64,000 bases of DNA, taken from positions 1,612,001 through 1,676,000 of the forward strand of contig NC_015514.1 of assembly GCF_000212695.1 (NCBI RefSeq), given 5' to 3'. Positions within the stretch are counted from its first letter, which is position 1; each line of letters opens with the position of its first letter. The notes below the pieces were generated by a model. That model was not told where the DNA came from. It saw only the letters and a list, made by a program, of their open reading frames with translations, and made no database searches. A program made the position numbers and the translations under genes. This document shows positions 32,854 to 41,579 of the stretch, piece after piece. Origin of the DNA: Cellulomonas fimi ATCC 484. GTDB lineage: Bacteria > Actinomycetota > Actinomycetes > Actinomycetales > Cellulomonadaceae.

Positions 32854-33702
32854 GTGATCGACCGCCCCGCCGAGGAGCTCGACGACCAGCGCCGGCGCCC
32901 GCCGTGGCCTCGTGACGGGCTCGTCGTCCCGGCCCAGGACGGGAAGGTCGAGCCGACCGGCGCCGACGCGGGCGGACGGCAGGGACGTCACCACCGGCAC
33001 GCGGCCCAGCAGAAGCGCAGCGGTGCGCTGTCCATGCTGCGCGAGACGGTCATCATCCTCGTCAGCGCGCTCGTGCTGTCGCTCGTCGTCAAGACCTTCC
33101 TCATCCAGGCGTTCTTCATCCCCAGCCCGTCGATGGAGCAGACCCTCGTCGAGGACGACCGCATCCTGGTCAGCAAGCTCACGCCGGGCCCCTTCGACCT
33201 GAAGCGGGGCGACATCGTCGTCTTCAAGGATCCCGGTGACTGGCTGAGCGGTGCCCAGGAGGTCGCGCCGACGGGGTTCGACAAGGTCGTCCGCACGGTG
33301 CTGACGTTCGTCGGCCTCTACCCGCAGGACGCGGGCGAGCACCTGGTCAAGCGGATCATCGGGCTGCCCGGCGACCACGTGGCGTGCGATGAGACGTGCC
33401 GCTCGCAGGGCGGGCCCATCACCGTGAACGGCGTCGCCGTCGACGAGCCGTACCTGGCGCCGGGCGCCGTGCCGAGCGACGTGGCGTTCGACGTCGTCGT
33501 GCCGGCGGACTCGTTGTGGGTCATGGGGGACAACCGCCAGCACTCGTTCGACTCGCGGTTCAACATGGGCAAGCCGGGCGGCGGCTCGGTGCCCGTCGCG
33601 AACGTGGTGGGCGTCGCGTTCGTGACCGTGTGGCCCCTCGACCGCGCCGGGCTGCTGCGCAACCCCACGGCCGCGTTCGAGGACGTCCCGGCCGCGCCGT
33701 GA
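32854..33702 (+). CDS. lepB: Signal peptidase I
   Basis: LepB removes signal peptides from exported proteins. The 282-residue protein has a basic, His-rich N-terminal cytoplasmic segment, one membrane helix ([19 protein letters not shown]), the catalytic Ser93 in PSPSMEQTL, and the general-base Lys in [12 protein letters not shown]. Box E is [11 protein letters not shown]. The start is either GTG 32848 or GTG 32854; the second is preferred because a -10-like hexamer ends six bases before it. The stop overlaps rnhB by GTGA. Confidence 0.93.
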   Translation: MIDRPAEELDDQRRRPPWPRDGLVVPAQDGKVEPTGADAGGRQGRHHRHAAQQKRSGALSMLRETVIILVSALVLSLVVKTFLIQAFFIPSPSMEQTLVEDDRILVSKLTPGPFDLKRGDIVVFKDPGDWLSGAQEVAPTGFDKVVRTVLTFVGLYPQDAGEHLVKRIIGLPGDHVACDETCRSQGGPITVNGVAVDEPYLAPGAVPSDVAFDVVVPADSLWVMGDNRQHSFDSRFNMGKPGGGSVPVANVVGVAFVTVWPLDRAGLLRNPTAAFEDVPAAP

Positions 33703-34517
33703 CCGCCGACGCCGCTCTCGTGCCGCGCGCGCGGCTCCGGGCTGCGCGGCCCGGCCCGCACCTGCGCCACGAACGCGTCCTGCTGCGCGACGGCGCGCGG
33801 CTCGTCGCCGGCATGGACGAGGTCGGACGCGGGTCGCTCGCCGGGCCCGTGAGCGTCGGCGTCGTGGTCGTCGACGTCGCGACGCGCTCCGCACCGCGAG
33901 GCGTCGCCGACTCCAAGCTCCTCACGCCGGCCGCGCGCACCGCGCTGCTGCCCGCGCTCGGCCGGTGGGGCGTCGCCCGCGCCGTCGGGCACGCGAGCGC
34001 CGAGGAGATCGACGCCGTCGGGATCATCGCCGCCCTGCGGCTGGCCGGGACGCGCGCGCTGGAGACCGTGCACGCAGCCGTCGGGCCCGTCGACGTGGTG
34101 CTGCTCGACGGCTCGCACGACTGGCTGTCCGGGCCCACGCAGCAGGACCTCTTCGCCGCGGTCGACGCCTCCGCCCCCACGCCGCCGCGCGTGCTCACGC
34201 GCGTCAAGGCGGACCGCACGTGCGCGACCGTCGCTGCGGCGTCGGTGCTCGCCAAGTGCGAGCGCGACGCGGTCATGGTCGACCTGGCGGCCCGCCACCC
34301 CGAGTACCGCTGGGACGAGAACAAGGGCTACTCCTCGCCGGACCACCTCGCCGCGCTGCGCGACCACGGCCCGTGCGTGCTGCACCGCCGGTCGTGGCGG
34401 CTGCCCGCCGCGGACGGACCCGGCCCGCGCGACGTGGTCGACGCCGACGCGCTGCTGCCGCTCGACGTCCTCGAGGCGTACGACGGCGCGAGGGTCGTGC
34501 CGGCCGAGGCGCGCTGA
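33699..34517 (+). CDS. rnhB: Ribonuclease HII
   Basis: RNase HII nicks DNA 5' of embedded ribonucleotides and starts their removal. The 272-residue protein has [20 protein letters not shown] with the first catalytic Asp-Glu pair, the conserved VLLDGSH Asp, and [18 protein letters not shown] near the fourth acidic residue. It has a basic 35-residue N-terminal extension. GTG 33699 overlaps the lepB stop. Confidence 0.95.
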   Translation: MTADAALVPRARLRAARPGPHLRHERVLLRDGARLVAGMDEVGRGSLAGPVSVGVVVVDVATRSAPRGVADSKLLTPAARTALLPALGRWGVARAVGHASAEEIDAVGIIAALRLAGTRALETVHAAVGPVDVVLLDGSHDWLSGPTQQDLFAAVDASAPTPPRVLTRVKADRTCATVAAASVLAKCERDAVMVDLAARHPEYRWDENKGYSSPDHLAALRDHGPCVLHRRSWRLPAADGPGPRDVVDADALLPLDVLEAYDGARVVPAEAR

Positions 34518-34572
34518 GGCGTACCGGCTCCGCCGCGCGGGTGCCGGTGGTGGGTGCGGGCCGCCCATGGGG

Positions 34573-34578
34573 GATGAT
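34573..34578 (+). promoter_or_regulatory. -10-like box of the DUF2469 gene
   Basis: GATGAT ends six bases before GTG 34585. The same GATGATGGAC string precedes ispG. Confidence 0.4.
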
Positions 34579-34584
34579 GGACCG

Positions 34585-34908
34585 GTGAGCGCCGAGGACC
34601 TGGAGAACTACGAGACCGACATGGAGCTCGCGCTGTACCGCGAGTACCGGGACGTCGTGGGTCTCTTCTCGTACGTCGTGGAGACGGAGCGCCGGTTCTA
34701 CCTGGCGAACCACGTCGACCTGCAGGTGCGGTCCGCCGCGGGCGAGGTGTACTTCGAGCTCAGCCTCGCGGACGCGTGGGTGTGGGACGTGTACCGGTCG
34801 GCGCGGTTCGTGAAGTCGGTGCGCGTCGTGACGTTCAAGGACGTCAACGTCGAGGAGCTCGCCAAGGCGGAGCTCGACCTGGGCGGCGGCGCGGGCTTCC
34901 CGCGCTGA
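34585..34908 (+). CDS. DUF2469 family protein
   Basis: The 107-residue acidic protein belongs to a small family conserved across actinobacteria next to rnhB (YETDMELALYREYRDVVGLFS; then FYLANHVDLQVR, DAWVWDVYR, VVTFKDVNVEEL). Its function is not known to me. It has no signal peptide, membrane helix or cysteine motif. Start GTG 34585 matches the usual N terminus. Confidence 0.92.
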   Translation: MSAEDLENYETDMELALYREYRDVVGLFSYVVETERRFYLANHVDLQVRSAAGEVYFELSLADAWVWDVYRSARFVKSVRVVTFKDVNVEELAKAELDLGGGAGFPR

Positions 34909-35022
34909 TCCGACGCCCAGCCGTCCACAGCCCCCGGCCCCGCCGGCCCTCTCCACGGCGGCGCCCGGTCGTCGCGTCCGGCGTCCGGCCCGCGCGGCAG
35001 CCTTCCGTGCGGAGGTGGTCCG

Positions 35023-35379
35023 GTGCGTGCGAAGGACGCGGTGGGACGGTACGGCGAGGACGTGGCCGCGAGGCACGTCGTCGCGCGGGGCTGGCAGGTG
35101 CTGGCCCGCAACTGGCGGTGCAGCGACGGCGAGCTCGACCTGGTCGCTCTCGACGGCCGTGAGCTCGTGGTCGTCGAGGTCAAGACGCGGCGCTCGACCA
35201 CGTACGGCAGCCCTGCGGAGGCGGTGACGGCGCGCAAGCTCGCCCGGGTCCGCCGGCTCGCCGCGCGGTGGCTCGCGGAGCACGACGTCCGGCCGGCCTC
35301 GGTGCGGGTCGACGTGGTGTGCGTGAGCGTCCCGCGCAGCGGCGCGGCGCTCGTCGAGCACCTCGTGGGGGTGGTCTGA
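35023..35379 (+). CDS. yraN: UPF0102 (YraN) nuclease-like protein
   Basis: The 118-residue protein has the restriction-endonuclease-like fold core GYGE-type start (GRYGEDVAARHVVARGW), RNWRCSDGELDLVALDG with the acidic pair and ELVVVEVKTRR (D-ExK). YraN proteins lie next to comM and dprA in many genomes, which hints at a role in DNA processing, but no activity is firmly set. GTG 35023 follows GGAGGTGG. comM begins immediately after its stop. Confidence 0.93.
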   Translation: MRAKDAVGRYGEDVAARHVVARGWQVLARNWRCSDGELDLVALDGRELVVVEVKTRRSTTYGSPAEAVTARKLARVRRLAARWLAEHDVRPASVRVDVVCVSVPRSGAALVEHLVGVV

Positions 35380-36903
35380 GTGACGCTCGGGCGCTCCTGG
35401 GCGGTCGCGCTCGTCGGGCTCGCCGCGCACGTCGTCGAGGTCGAGGCGCACCTCGCGCCCTCGCTGCCGGCGTTCACGCTCGTCGGGCTTCCCGACGCGG
35501 CCCTCGCCGAGGCCCGCGACCGCGTGCGCGCCGCCGTGACGTCGAGCGGCCTGCCCTGGCCGAACCGGCGCATCACGGTGAACCTCAGCCCTGCGGCGCT
35601 GCCGAAGTCGGGCTCCGGGTTCGACCTCGCGATCGCCGTGGCGACGCTCGCCGCTGCGGGCCTGCCCGACGCGGAGCGTGCCGGCGCGGTCGTCCACCTC
35701 GGGGAGCTGGGCCTCGACGGCCGCCTGCGACCCGTCCGGGGCGTCCTGCCGGCGGTCGCGGCCGCGGTCGCCGCGGGGCACCCGCGCGTCGTGGTGCCGG
35801 CCGCGAACCTCGCCGAGGCACGTCTGGTGCCCGGCGCGCTGGTCGTCGGTGCGGCGAGCCTGGCCGAGGTCGCCGCGCTGTACGGCGCGCCGGTCGCGGT
35901 CCCCGACCTGCCGGCGGTGGGCGCCGAGGCGCCTCCCGGACCGGCGCAGGAGGACTGCGGCGACCTGGCCGACGTCCTGGGCCAGGACGACGCGCGGCAC
36001 TGCCTGGAGGTCGCCGCCGCGGGTGGCCACCACCTCCTCATGGTCGGTGCGCCCGGCACCGGCAAGACGATGCTCGCCGCACGGCTGCCGGGACTGCTCC
36101 CCGACCTCGACGAGGCGGCGGCCGTCGAGGTGACGTCCGTGCACTCCGTCGCGGGCACCTTCGACCCCGGCGCGGGGCTCGTGCGGCGGCCGCCGTTCGA
36201 GGACCCGCACCACACCGCGACGCCCGCGAGCGTGGTCGGTGGGGGATCCGGTCTGCCCCGACCGGGGGCCGCGTCGCGGGCGCACCGAGGGGTGCTGTTC
36301 CTCGACGAGGCGCCGGAGTTCACCTCCGCGGTGCTGCAGACGCTCCGCCAGCCGCTCGAGCACGGCGAGGTGGTCCTGCACCGGGCGGCGGGTGCCGCGC
36401 GGTACCCCGCACGGTTCCAGCTCGTGCTCGCGGCGAACCCGTGCCCGTGCGGCCGCGCGGTCGGCCGCGGTCTCGACTGCACGTGCCGCAGCGAGCAGCG
36501 CCGGCGCTACTTCGCGCGCCTCTCCGGCCCGTTGCTCGACCGGGTGGACGTGCAGGTCGAGCTCGAGCCGGCGCGCGCGGCGGGTCGCGCGGGGGACGGC
36601 AGCGCCGTCGTCGCGCGCCGGGTCGCCGCCGCCCGCGCGGCGCAGGAGCAGCGCCTGCGGACGACGCCGTGGCGGACGAACTCGGAGGTGCCCGGCCGTT
36701 GGCTGCGGGACCGGTTGGGCCCGGACCGGGCGGCGGTCGCGGACCTCGACCGGGCGCTCGAGCGGGGAACGCTGAGCCTGCGCGGCGTGGACCGGGTGCT
36801 CCGGGTGGCGTGGACGCTCGCCGACCTCGACGGCCGCGCGGCACCGACGCGCTCCGACATCGGCCGCGCCCTGCTGCTGCGGACGCGAGGGCACGGCGCA
36901 TGA
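35380..36903 (+). CDS. comM: YifB/ComM AAA+ Mg-chelatase-like ATPase
   Basis: ComM is a hexameric helicase that extends heteroduplex during natural transformation in Gram-negatives; its role in actinobacteria is less clear. The 507-residue protein has the LonC-like N-terminal domain (SLPAFTLVGLPDAALAEARD), Walker A VGAPGTGKTML (about residue 222), Walker B GVLFLDEAPEF, and a short zinc-binding CPCGR...CTCR segment. The C-terminal Mg-chelatase lid is complete. It starts directly at the yraN stop and its own stop overlaps dprA by ATGA. Confidence 0.95.
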   Translation: MTLGRSWAVALVGLAAHVVEVEAHLAPSLPAFTLVGLPDAALAEARDRVRAAVTSSGLPWPNRRITVNLSPAALPKSGSGFDLAIAVATLAAAGLPDAERAGAVVHLGELGLDGRLRPVRGVLPAVAAAVAAGHPRVVVPAANLAEARLVPGALVVGAASLAEVAALYGAPVAVPDLPAVGAEAPPGPAQEDCGDLADVLGQDDARHCLEVAAAGGHHLLMVGAPGTGKTMLAARLPGLLPDLDEAAAVEVTSVHSVAGTFDPGAGLVRRPPFEDPHHTATPASVVGGGSGLPRPGAASRAHRGVLFLDEAPEFTSAVLQTLRQPLEHGEVVLHRAAGAARYPARFQLVLAANPCPCGRAVGRGLDCTCRSEQRRRYFARLSGPLLDRVDVQVELEPARAAGRAGDGSAVVARRVAAARAAQEQRLRTTPWRTNSEVPGRWLRDRLGPDRAAVADLDRALERGTLSLRGVDRVLRVAWTLADLDGRAAPTRSDIGRALLLRTRGHGA

Positions 36904-38138
36904 GCAGCGCACCCGAGCCGCACGACGAGCGCACCGCCCGCGCCGCGTGGAGCGAGCTCGTCGAGCCGGGCGACCCGGTCGCCGGCGCGCTGGTCGCCGC
37001 GTGGGGCGCCCGGGAGGCGTGGGAGTGGGTCCGTCGTGCGGCGGTGGACGGCGTCCGCGACGACGTGCCGTCCGCGTCGCGGTCCCGGGTGGCCCGCGCG
37101 GTCGACCGGTGGGCACCCCGGCTGCCGGCCGTCGACGGGGCGGGCCGGCTCCGCGCGCTGGAGGACCTGGGCGGCACCCTGCTCGTCCCCGGCGACGGCC
37201 GCTGGCCGCGGGGACTGCGCGACCTCGGACCGGCGGCACCGCTCGCCCTGTGGGTGCGGGGTCGCAGCGACCTCGACGCCGTCACCGATCGCTCGGTCGC
37301 GGTCGTGGGCGCCCGCGCCGCCACGACGTACGGCGAGCGTCTCGCGCACGACGTCGCCGGTGCGCTGGTCGACGCGGACGTCGCCGTCGTGTCCGGGGGA
37401 GCGTTCGGGATCGACGCCGCCGCGCACCGCGGGGCGCTCGCGCGCGGCGGTCCGACGGTCGTCGTGCTCGCGGGCGGCGTCGACCGTGCCTACCCGGTCG
37501 GCAACGCCCGGATGATCGCCGCCGTGATGGACGACGGGGGAACGGTCGTCTCCGAGGTCCCCGTCGGCGCGCTGCCGACCCGCAGCCGGTTCCTGCAGCG
37601 CAACCGCGTGATCGCCGCGACGGCACGGGCGTCCGTCGTCGTGGAGGCGGCGTGGAGGTCGGGGGCGATCAGCACCGCCCACCACGCGGCCGGTCTGCTG
37701 CGTCCCGTCGGCGCGTTCCCCGGGCCGGTCACCTCGGTCGCGTCGGCGGGCTGCCACCGGCTGCTGCGGGACGGCGTCGCGGTGTGCGTGACGGATCCCT
37801 CCGAGGTGCTCGAGCTCGCCGGTCTCGGGGGAGCCCGGGGTACCGGGGAGCCGGGGACGCGCGACACCGGTGCCGGACCGGCGGACGGTCTGCCCGAGCA
37901 CGCCGCGCGGGTCCTGGACGCGTTGTCGCGGCGCCGGGCGCGGGACGCCGCGACCACCGCCGCCGACGCCGGGGTGAGTCTCGCGGAGGCCCGCGCGGCA
38001 CTCGGGCTCCTCGAGCTCGCGGGGCTCGCCGAGCGTGTGGTCGACGGGTGGCGGCTCGGTCCCGCGACACGTGCCACCCCGACCGCCCCGGCGTCGTCGC
38101 CCGGCGGAGTTCCCGGCCGTGGACGGCCGGTCGGGTGA
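36900..38138 (+). CDS. dprA: DNA processing protein DprA (Smf)
   Basis: DprA loads RecA onto incoming single-stranded DNA. The 412-residue protein has an N-terminal helical region, the Rossmann-like core with AVVGARAATTYGE, VVSGGAFGIDAAAHRGAL, VVVLAGGVDRAYP and the DNA-contact segment SRFLQRNRVIA, then a C-terminal winged-helix-like segment. ATG 36900 overlaps the comM stop. yraN-comM-dprA form one operon. The tail has a short GTGEPGTRDTGAG linker of low complexity. Confidence 0.94.
   Translation: MSSAPEPHDERTARAAWSELVEPGDPVAGALVAAWGAREAWEWVRRAAVDGVRDDVPSASRSRVARAVDRWAPRLPAVDGAGRLRALEDLGGTLLVPGDGRWPRGLRDLGPAAPLALWVRGRSDLDAVTDRSVAVVGARAATTYGERLAHDVAGALVDADVAVVSGGAFGIDAAAHRGALARGGPTVVVLAGGVDRAYPVGNARMIAAVMDDGGTVVSEVPVGALPTRSRFLQRNRVIAATARASVVVEAAWRSGAISTAHHAAGLLRPVGAFPGPVTSVASAGCHRLLRDGVAVCVTDPSEVLELAGLGGARGTGEPGTRDTGAGPADGLPEHAARVLDALSRRRARDAATTAADAGVSLAEARAALGLLELAGLAERVVDGWRLGPATRATPTAPASSPGGVPGRGRPVG
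38113..38130 (+). terminator. Hairpin over the dprA stop region
   Basis: CCGGCCGT-GG-ACGGCCGG overlaps the last codons of dprA and may end the operon. Confidence 0.45.
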
Positions 38139-38515
38139 ATTTCGGCGGCCGAAACGGCCGAATCGGACATCGATTCAGACAATGCCGCCACATTCGCCCC
38201 CGATGGGCCGACCGAGTGACGAACGTCGCTTGTTCCCGCCTGTGTTTCCCGCCACCGTAGGGCCATGAACGAGACGCGGCCCGCGACGGAGGACGTTCTC
38301 CCCGCGAGTTCCTCGGCCTCGTTCTCGGCATTCCGCGTGATTCCGGGAATGTCGGCCGGCCCGGCTCGGTGCGGCGCTCGGCGGACGGTGCAGTCCGCGG
38401 CGGCCACGCAGCGCGCCACGGTCGGCGAGCGCACGCCCTCCCTCCTCGCGGTCCGACCGGGTCGCCCGGCCGACGACCGCCCGCGCACGCGCGCACGCAC
38501 GAACGGAGTACCCCG
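38139..38515. other. Gene-free region upstream of the sigma factor gene
   Basis: This 377-base stretch is AT-richer than the rest of the window in two patches (38137-38260 and 38300-38360). It holds two palindromes, listed separately. An 84-codon frame from 38265 has no support from codon use or homology. No hairpin terminator or clear -10 box was found. Confidence 0.6.
38140..38176. promoter_or_regulatory. Two palindromes upstream of the sigma factor gene
   Basis: TTTCGG-CGG-CCGAAA (38140-38154) and GAATCG-GACAT-CGATTC (38160-38176) are both perfect inverted repeats in an AT-richer patch, 20 bases apart. They may be operators or the edge of an RNA structure. Confidence 0.45.
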
Positions 38516-39406
38516 ATGACGAGTGCCCTGGACACCGGGCTGGTGCTCCGTACGCGTCACGCCGGCAGCGCCCCGCTGGGCGTCATCCCGCAGCAGCGCG
38601 GCACGGCCCCGACCGATGCCCCGCAGGTCGACGTCCCCGAGGTGTCGGCCGTCGACGCCGCGTGGGCCGACTTCAAGTCCACCGGCTCGCGCGCCGCCCG
38701 CGAGCACCTGATCCTGCACTACGCGCCGCTCGTGGCGGCCGTCGCCGGCCGCGTCGGGATGCGCCTGCCCAGCACGGTCGAGCAGGCGGACCTCGTCTCC
38801 TACGGCATGTTCGGTCTCATCGACGCGATCGAGAAGTACGAGACCGACCGCGCGGTGAAGTTCGAGTCCTACGCCTCGTCCCGCATCCGCGGCGCGATCA
38901 TCGACGAGCTGCGGGCCATGGACTGGGTGCCGCGCTCGGTCCGCACCAAGGCACGCTCCGTCGACCGCGCGTACGCCGAGCTCGAGGCGACCCTGCACCG
39001 TGCCCCCACCGAGGCGGAGGTGGCCCGCCACCTCGAGATCTCGGTCGGCGAGCTCCGGGCGACGTTCTCCCAGCTGTCGACCGTCAACATCGCCGCGCTC
39101 GACGAGCTGCTCGGCGGCGGCGAGGACCGTCAGGCGGGCGTGTGCCTCGTCGACACCCTCGGTGACGAGCGCACGCAGGACCCGGCCGGCTCGCTCGACG
39201 CGGCCGAGACCAAGTACCTGCTGGCGCGGGCGATCGAGCAGCTCGGCGACCGCGAGCGCATGGTCGTCGTCCTCTACTACTACGAGGGCATGACGCTGGC
39301 CGAGATCGGCCGGGTGCTCGGCGTCACCGAGTCCCGCATCTCGCAGATGCACACCGCGGCGATGCTGCGCCTGCGCACGCGCCTCGTGGAGGCCGAGCAG
39401 GGCTGA
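38516..39406 (+). CDS. whiG: FliA/WhiG-family RNA polymerase sigma factor
   Basis: The 296-residue sigma-70 group 3 protein has region 2 (LVSYGMFGLIDAIEKYE, KFESYASSRIRGAIIDELR, WVPRSVR), region 3 (HRAPTEAEVARHLEISVGEL) and region 4 (LYYYEGMTLAEIGRVLGVTESRISQMH). It matches the FliA/WhiG group, which controls flagella in motile bacteria and spore formation in Streptomyces. The place between dprA and rpsB is that of whiG in Streptomyces. A flagellar role is more likely in a non-sporulating relative. An N-terminal extension of about 55 residues is unlike FliA. ATG 38516 follows GGAG. Confidence 0.9.
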   Translation: MTSALDTGLVLRTRHAGSAPLGVIPQQRGTAPTDAPQVDVPEVSAVDAAWADFKSTGSRAAREHLILHYAPLVAAVAGRVGMRLPSTVEQADLVSYGMFGLIDAIEKYETDRAVKFESYASSRIRGAIIDELRAMDWVPRSVRTKARSVDRAYAELEATLHRAPTEAEVARHLEISVGELRATFSQLSTVNIAALDELLGGGEDRQAGVCLVDTLGDERTQDPAGSLDAAETKYLLARAIEQLGDRERMVVVLYYYEGMTLAEIGRVLGVTESRISQMHTAAMLRLRTRLVEAEQG

Positions 39407-39429
39407 CGCCCCGTCTCGTACGACCCCGG

Positions 39430-39466
39430 ACGGGTCGGCCCGCCGTTCCTCGGCGCGCCGGCCCGT
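39430..39466 (+). terminator. Terminator-like hairpin after the sigma factor gene
   Basis: Bases 39430-39444 pair with 39452-39466 apart from one mismatch and one T-G pair. Confidence 0.5.
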
Positions 39467-39524
39467 CCGTCCGTGCGTCCTGCCGTCGCCCCGGCCCGTC
39501 CGTGCGTCCGGCCGTCGCCCCGGC
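39467..39524. repeat. 29-bp tandem repeat, two copies
   Basis: CCGTCCGTGCGTCC then GCCGTCGCCCCGG recurs with a 29-base period and one base change, between two converging genes. Confidence 0.7.
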
Positions 39525-39591
39525 ACGCGCGGCGCTCACCCGCACCCGCGCGGACCGCCCTGCGGGACGCCTCGACGGGTAGGGGCGCCCG

Positions 39592-40137
39592 CTACCCCGG
39601 TGGGAGGAGCACGATCGGTCCGCCGCCGACGAGCGCCATCGGGTCGAGGTACTCCTCGCCCCGCCGCACGCCCCAGTGGACGCACGCCGCGGGCGCGCAG
39701 TGCGAGCCGCCGGCGGCCACGGTGCCGATGGCCTGGCCCGCCGCGACACGCGCCCCGACCGCGGCTGCCGCGTCGACGGGCTCGAACGAGGACCGCAGCC
39801 CGTCGTCGTGCGCGACGGTGACGACGCCGCGCCCCGCCACGACGCCCGCGAACGCCACCGTGCCCGCGGCCGGCGCCACGACCGTGGACCCGTCGGGTGC
39901 CCGCAGGTCGACACCCCGGTGCCCGGCGGCCCACGGCTCGGGCGGGCGCTCGAAGGCACGCAGGACCGCTGGGTCCCCGTCCACCGGCAGCTGGTAGGGG
40001 CCGTGCGTGCGGCCCGACGCCGACGTGGGCACCGGTGCGGGCGGGTCGGCCGCGGCTGCGGCCGCGAACGGTGGAGCGGCGAGCGCCGCGAGGAGGGTGA
40101 CCGCCGCGACGAGGGGCCAGGGGTGGGGGTGGGGCAC
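39592..40137 (-). CDS. Secreted M23-type (LytM) peptidase-like protein
   Basis: The 181-residue protein has a Sec signal peptide (LVAAVTLLAALAAPPFAAAAAA) and one M23 domain. The zinc ligands His and Asp are in GHRGVDLRAPDG. The last motif, usually HxH, reads CVHWGVR: the zinc His is kept but the first His, a catalytic residue in LytM, is Cys. So it may bind wall peptides, activate other hydrolases or have altered activity. The gene starts with GTG and points towards the sigma factor gene. A similar gene lies in this place in other actinobacteria. Confidence 0.88.
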   Translation of the reverse strand: MPHPHPWPLVAAVTLLAALAAPPFAAAAAADPPAPVPTSASGRTHGPYQLPVDGDPAVLRAFERPPEPWAAGHRGVDLRAPDGSTVVAPAAGTVAFAGVVAGRGVVTVAHDDGLRSSFEPVDAAAAVGARVAAGQAIGTVAAGGSHCAPAACVHWGVRRGEEYLDPMALVGGGPIVLLPPG

Positions 40138-40303
40138 GCCTCACCGTGGCGCCCGGCGGCTCCGGGCGTCGCGGCGGGCGGGTCGTGCGGTGGACGACGC
40201 GCCGACGGCGCCGGCTGTGGACGGCTCGGCGGCACCGTCACGATCGGGGGCGCGGTCCGGAGCCTCGCCCGGGGCGCCGTCCGGGGCACGGCCGGGCATC
40301 GGC

Positions 40304-40309
40304 TAGACT
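40304..40309 (+). promoter_or_regulatory. -10 box of rpsB-tsf
   Basis: TAGACT in GGCTAGACTTCCC. Transcription would start near 40316 and give a leader of about 245 bases. Confidence 0.55.
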
Positions 40310-40525
40310 TCCCCTGCGACCGGTCCGTGCCGGTCGACATCGCGCACCATCCACCCGCCCGCACGTCCGCCCCGCGGACCGCGGCCGGGGTCGGACGCCG
40401 CACCGGTCCGGGACCACCGTCAGTCGACGAGGTCCCGGCGCGGCCTCCGACATGGTGCCAGGGGCCCCGACCACGTCGGAGCCGACAACCGAGACGCGGG
40501 TCCGCCGAGGCGGGTCCGCCCAGAC

Positions 40526-40547
40526 GCGCGCACCGCACGGTGCGCGC
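40526..40547 (+). promoter_or_regulatory. Hairpin touching the rpsB ribosome-binding site
   Basis: GCGCGCACCG (40526-40535) pairs with CGGTGCGCGC (40538-40547) right before GGAAGGA (40549-40555). It could be a binding target for S2. Confidence 0.4.
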
Positions 40548-40561
40548 CGGAAGGACGTGCC

Positions 40562-41530
40562 ATGGCCGTCGTGACCATGCGCCAGCTGCTCGAGAGCGGT
40601 GTCCACTTCGGGCACCAGACCCGCCGCTGGAACCCCAAGATGAAGCGCTTCATCTTCACCGAGCGCAACGGCATCTACATCGTCGACCTGCAGCAGTCGC
40701 TGTCCTACATCGACCGCGCGTACGACTTCGTCAGCCAGACCGTCGCGCACGGCGGCTCGATCCTGTTCGTCGGCACCAAGAAGCAGGCGCAGGAGCCCGT
40801 CGCCGAGCAGGCCGCCCGCGTCGGCATGCCGTACGTCAACCAGCGCTGGCTCGGTGGCATGCTCACCAACTTCACGACCGTCCACAAGCGCCTGCAGCGC
40901 CTCAAGGAGCTCGAGCAGATCGACTTCGACGACGTCGCGGCCTCGGGCCTGACGAAGAAGGAGCTGCTCGTCCTGCGTCGCGAGAAGGACAAGCTCAGCA
41001 AGACCCTGGGCGGCATCCGCGACATGGCCAAGGTCCCCTCGGCCGTGTGGATCGTCGACACCAACAAGGAGCACCTCGCGGTCGACGAGGCGCGCAAGCT
41101 CGGCATCCCGGTCGTCGCGATCCTCGACACCAACTGCGACCCGGACGTCGTCGACTACCCGATCCCGGGCAACGACGACGCGATCCGTGCCGTGCAGCTG
41201 CTCACCCGCGTGATCGCGGACGCCGCCGCCGACGGCCTGCTCAAGCGCCACTCGGGCCGCACCGCCGCCGCGGAGGGTGCCGAGGCCGACGCCGAGCCGC
41301 TCGCCGAGTGGGAGCGTGAGCTGCTCGCCGGTGCCGAGGCGCAGGTCGCCGAGGCCGCCGCCGAGCCCGAGGCCGCTGCCGCCCCCGCCGCGGACGAGGC
41401 CGCTGCCCCCGCCGCGGACGAGGCCGCTGCCCCCGCCGCGGACGAGGCCGCCGAGGCGCCGGGTGCGGACGCTGCGCCGGCCGTCGACGCCGCCGCCGAG
41501 GCCGCCGAGGGCGACGCCGAGTCCAAGTGA
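40562..41530 (+). CDS. rpsB: 30S ribosomal protein S2
   Basis: S2 is needed for S1 binding and mRNA docking. The 322-residue protein shows [30 protein letters not shown] and [13 protein letters not shown]. It is longer than the usual 230-260 residues because of an Ala/Glu/Pro tail from about residue 250, which contains three AAAPAADE units encoded by near-exact 24-27-base repeats (41369-41443). Expression is probably controlled through the long leader. tsf follows after 49 bases. Confidence 0.97.
   Translation: MAVVTMRQLLESGVHFGHQTRRWNPKMKRFIFTERNGIYIVDLQQSLSYIDRAYDFVSQTVAHGGSILFVGTKKQAQEPVAEQAARVGMPYVNQRWLGGMLTNFTTVHKRLQRLKELEQIDFDDVAASGLTKKELLVLRREKDKLSKTLGGIRDMAKVPSAVWIVDTNKEHLAVDEARKLGIPVVAILDTNCDPDVVDYPIPGNDDAIRAVQLLTRVIADAAADGLLKRHSGRTAAAEGAEADAEPLAEWERELLAGAEAQVAEAAAEPEAAAAPAADEAAAPAADEAAAPAADEAAEAPGADAAPAVDAAAEAAEGDAESK
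41369..41443. repeat. 24-27-bp tandem repeats in the rpsB tail
   Basis: One 27-base unit and two 24-base units encode E-AAAPAAD repeats at the disordered C terminus of S2. Confidence 0.85.
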
Positions 41531-41579
41531 CCGGGCCCCGGCCCGCTGCACCCCACCACGACAGGAACGGGAACCACTG

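Larger units (their letters stand above)
40138..40561. other. Gene-free region with rpsB promoter and leader
   Basis: This 424-base stretch lies between the divergent M23 gene and rpsB. The left 165 bases hold no visible element. The right part is the transcribed leader of rpsB with a hairpin next to the ribosome-binding site. Confidence 0.6.

Noticed and set aside
38265..38519. An 84-codon frame before the sigma factor gene
   Set aside because: No ribosome-binding site, no recognisable domain, and codon use unlike the neighbours. It reads over the sigma gene start.
41369..41443. Possible CRISPR-like or mobile repeat in rpsB
   Set aside because: The units are in frame, without spacers, and encode a low-complexity tail, so this is a coding tandem repeat.
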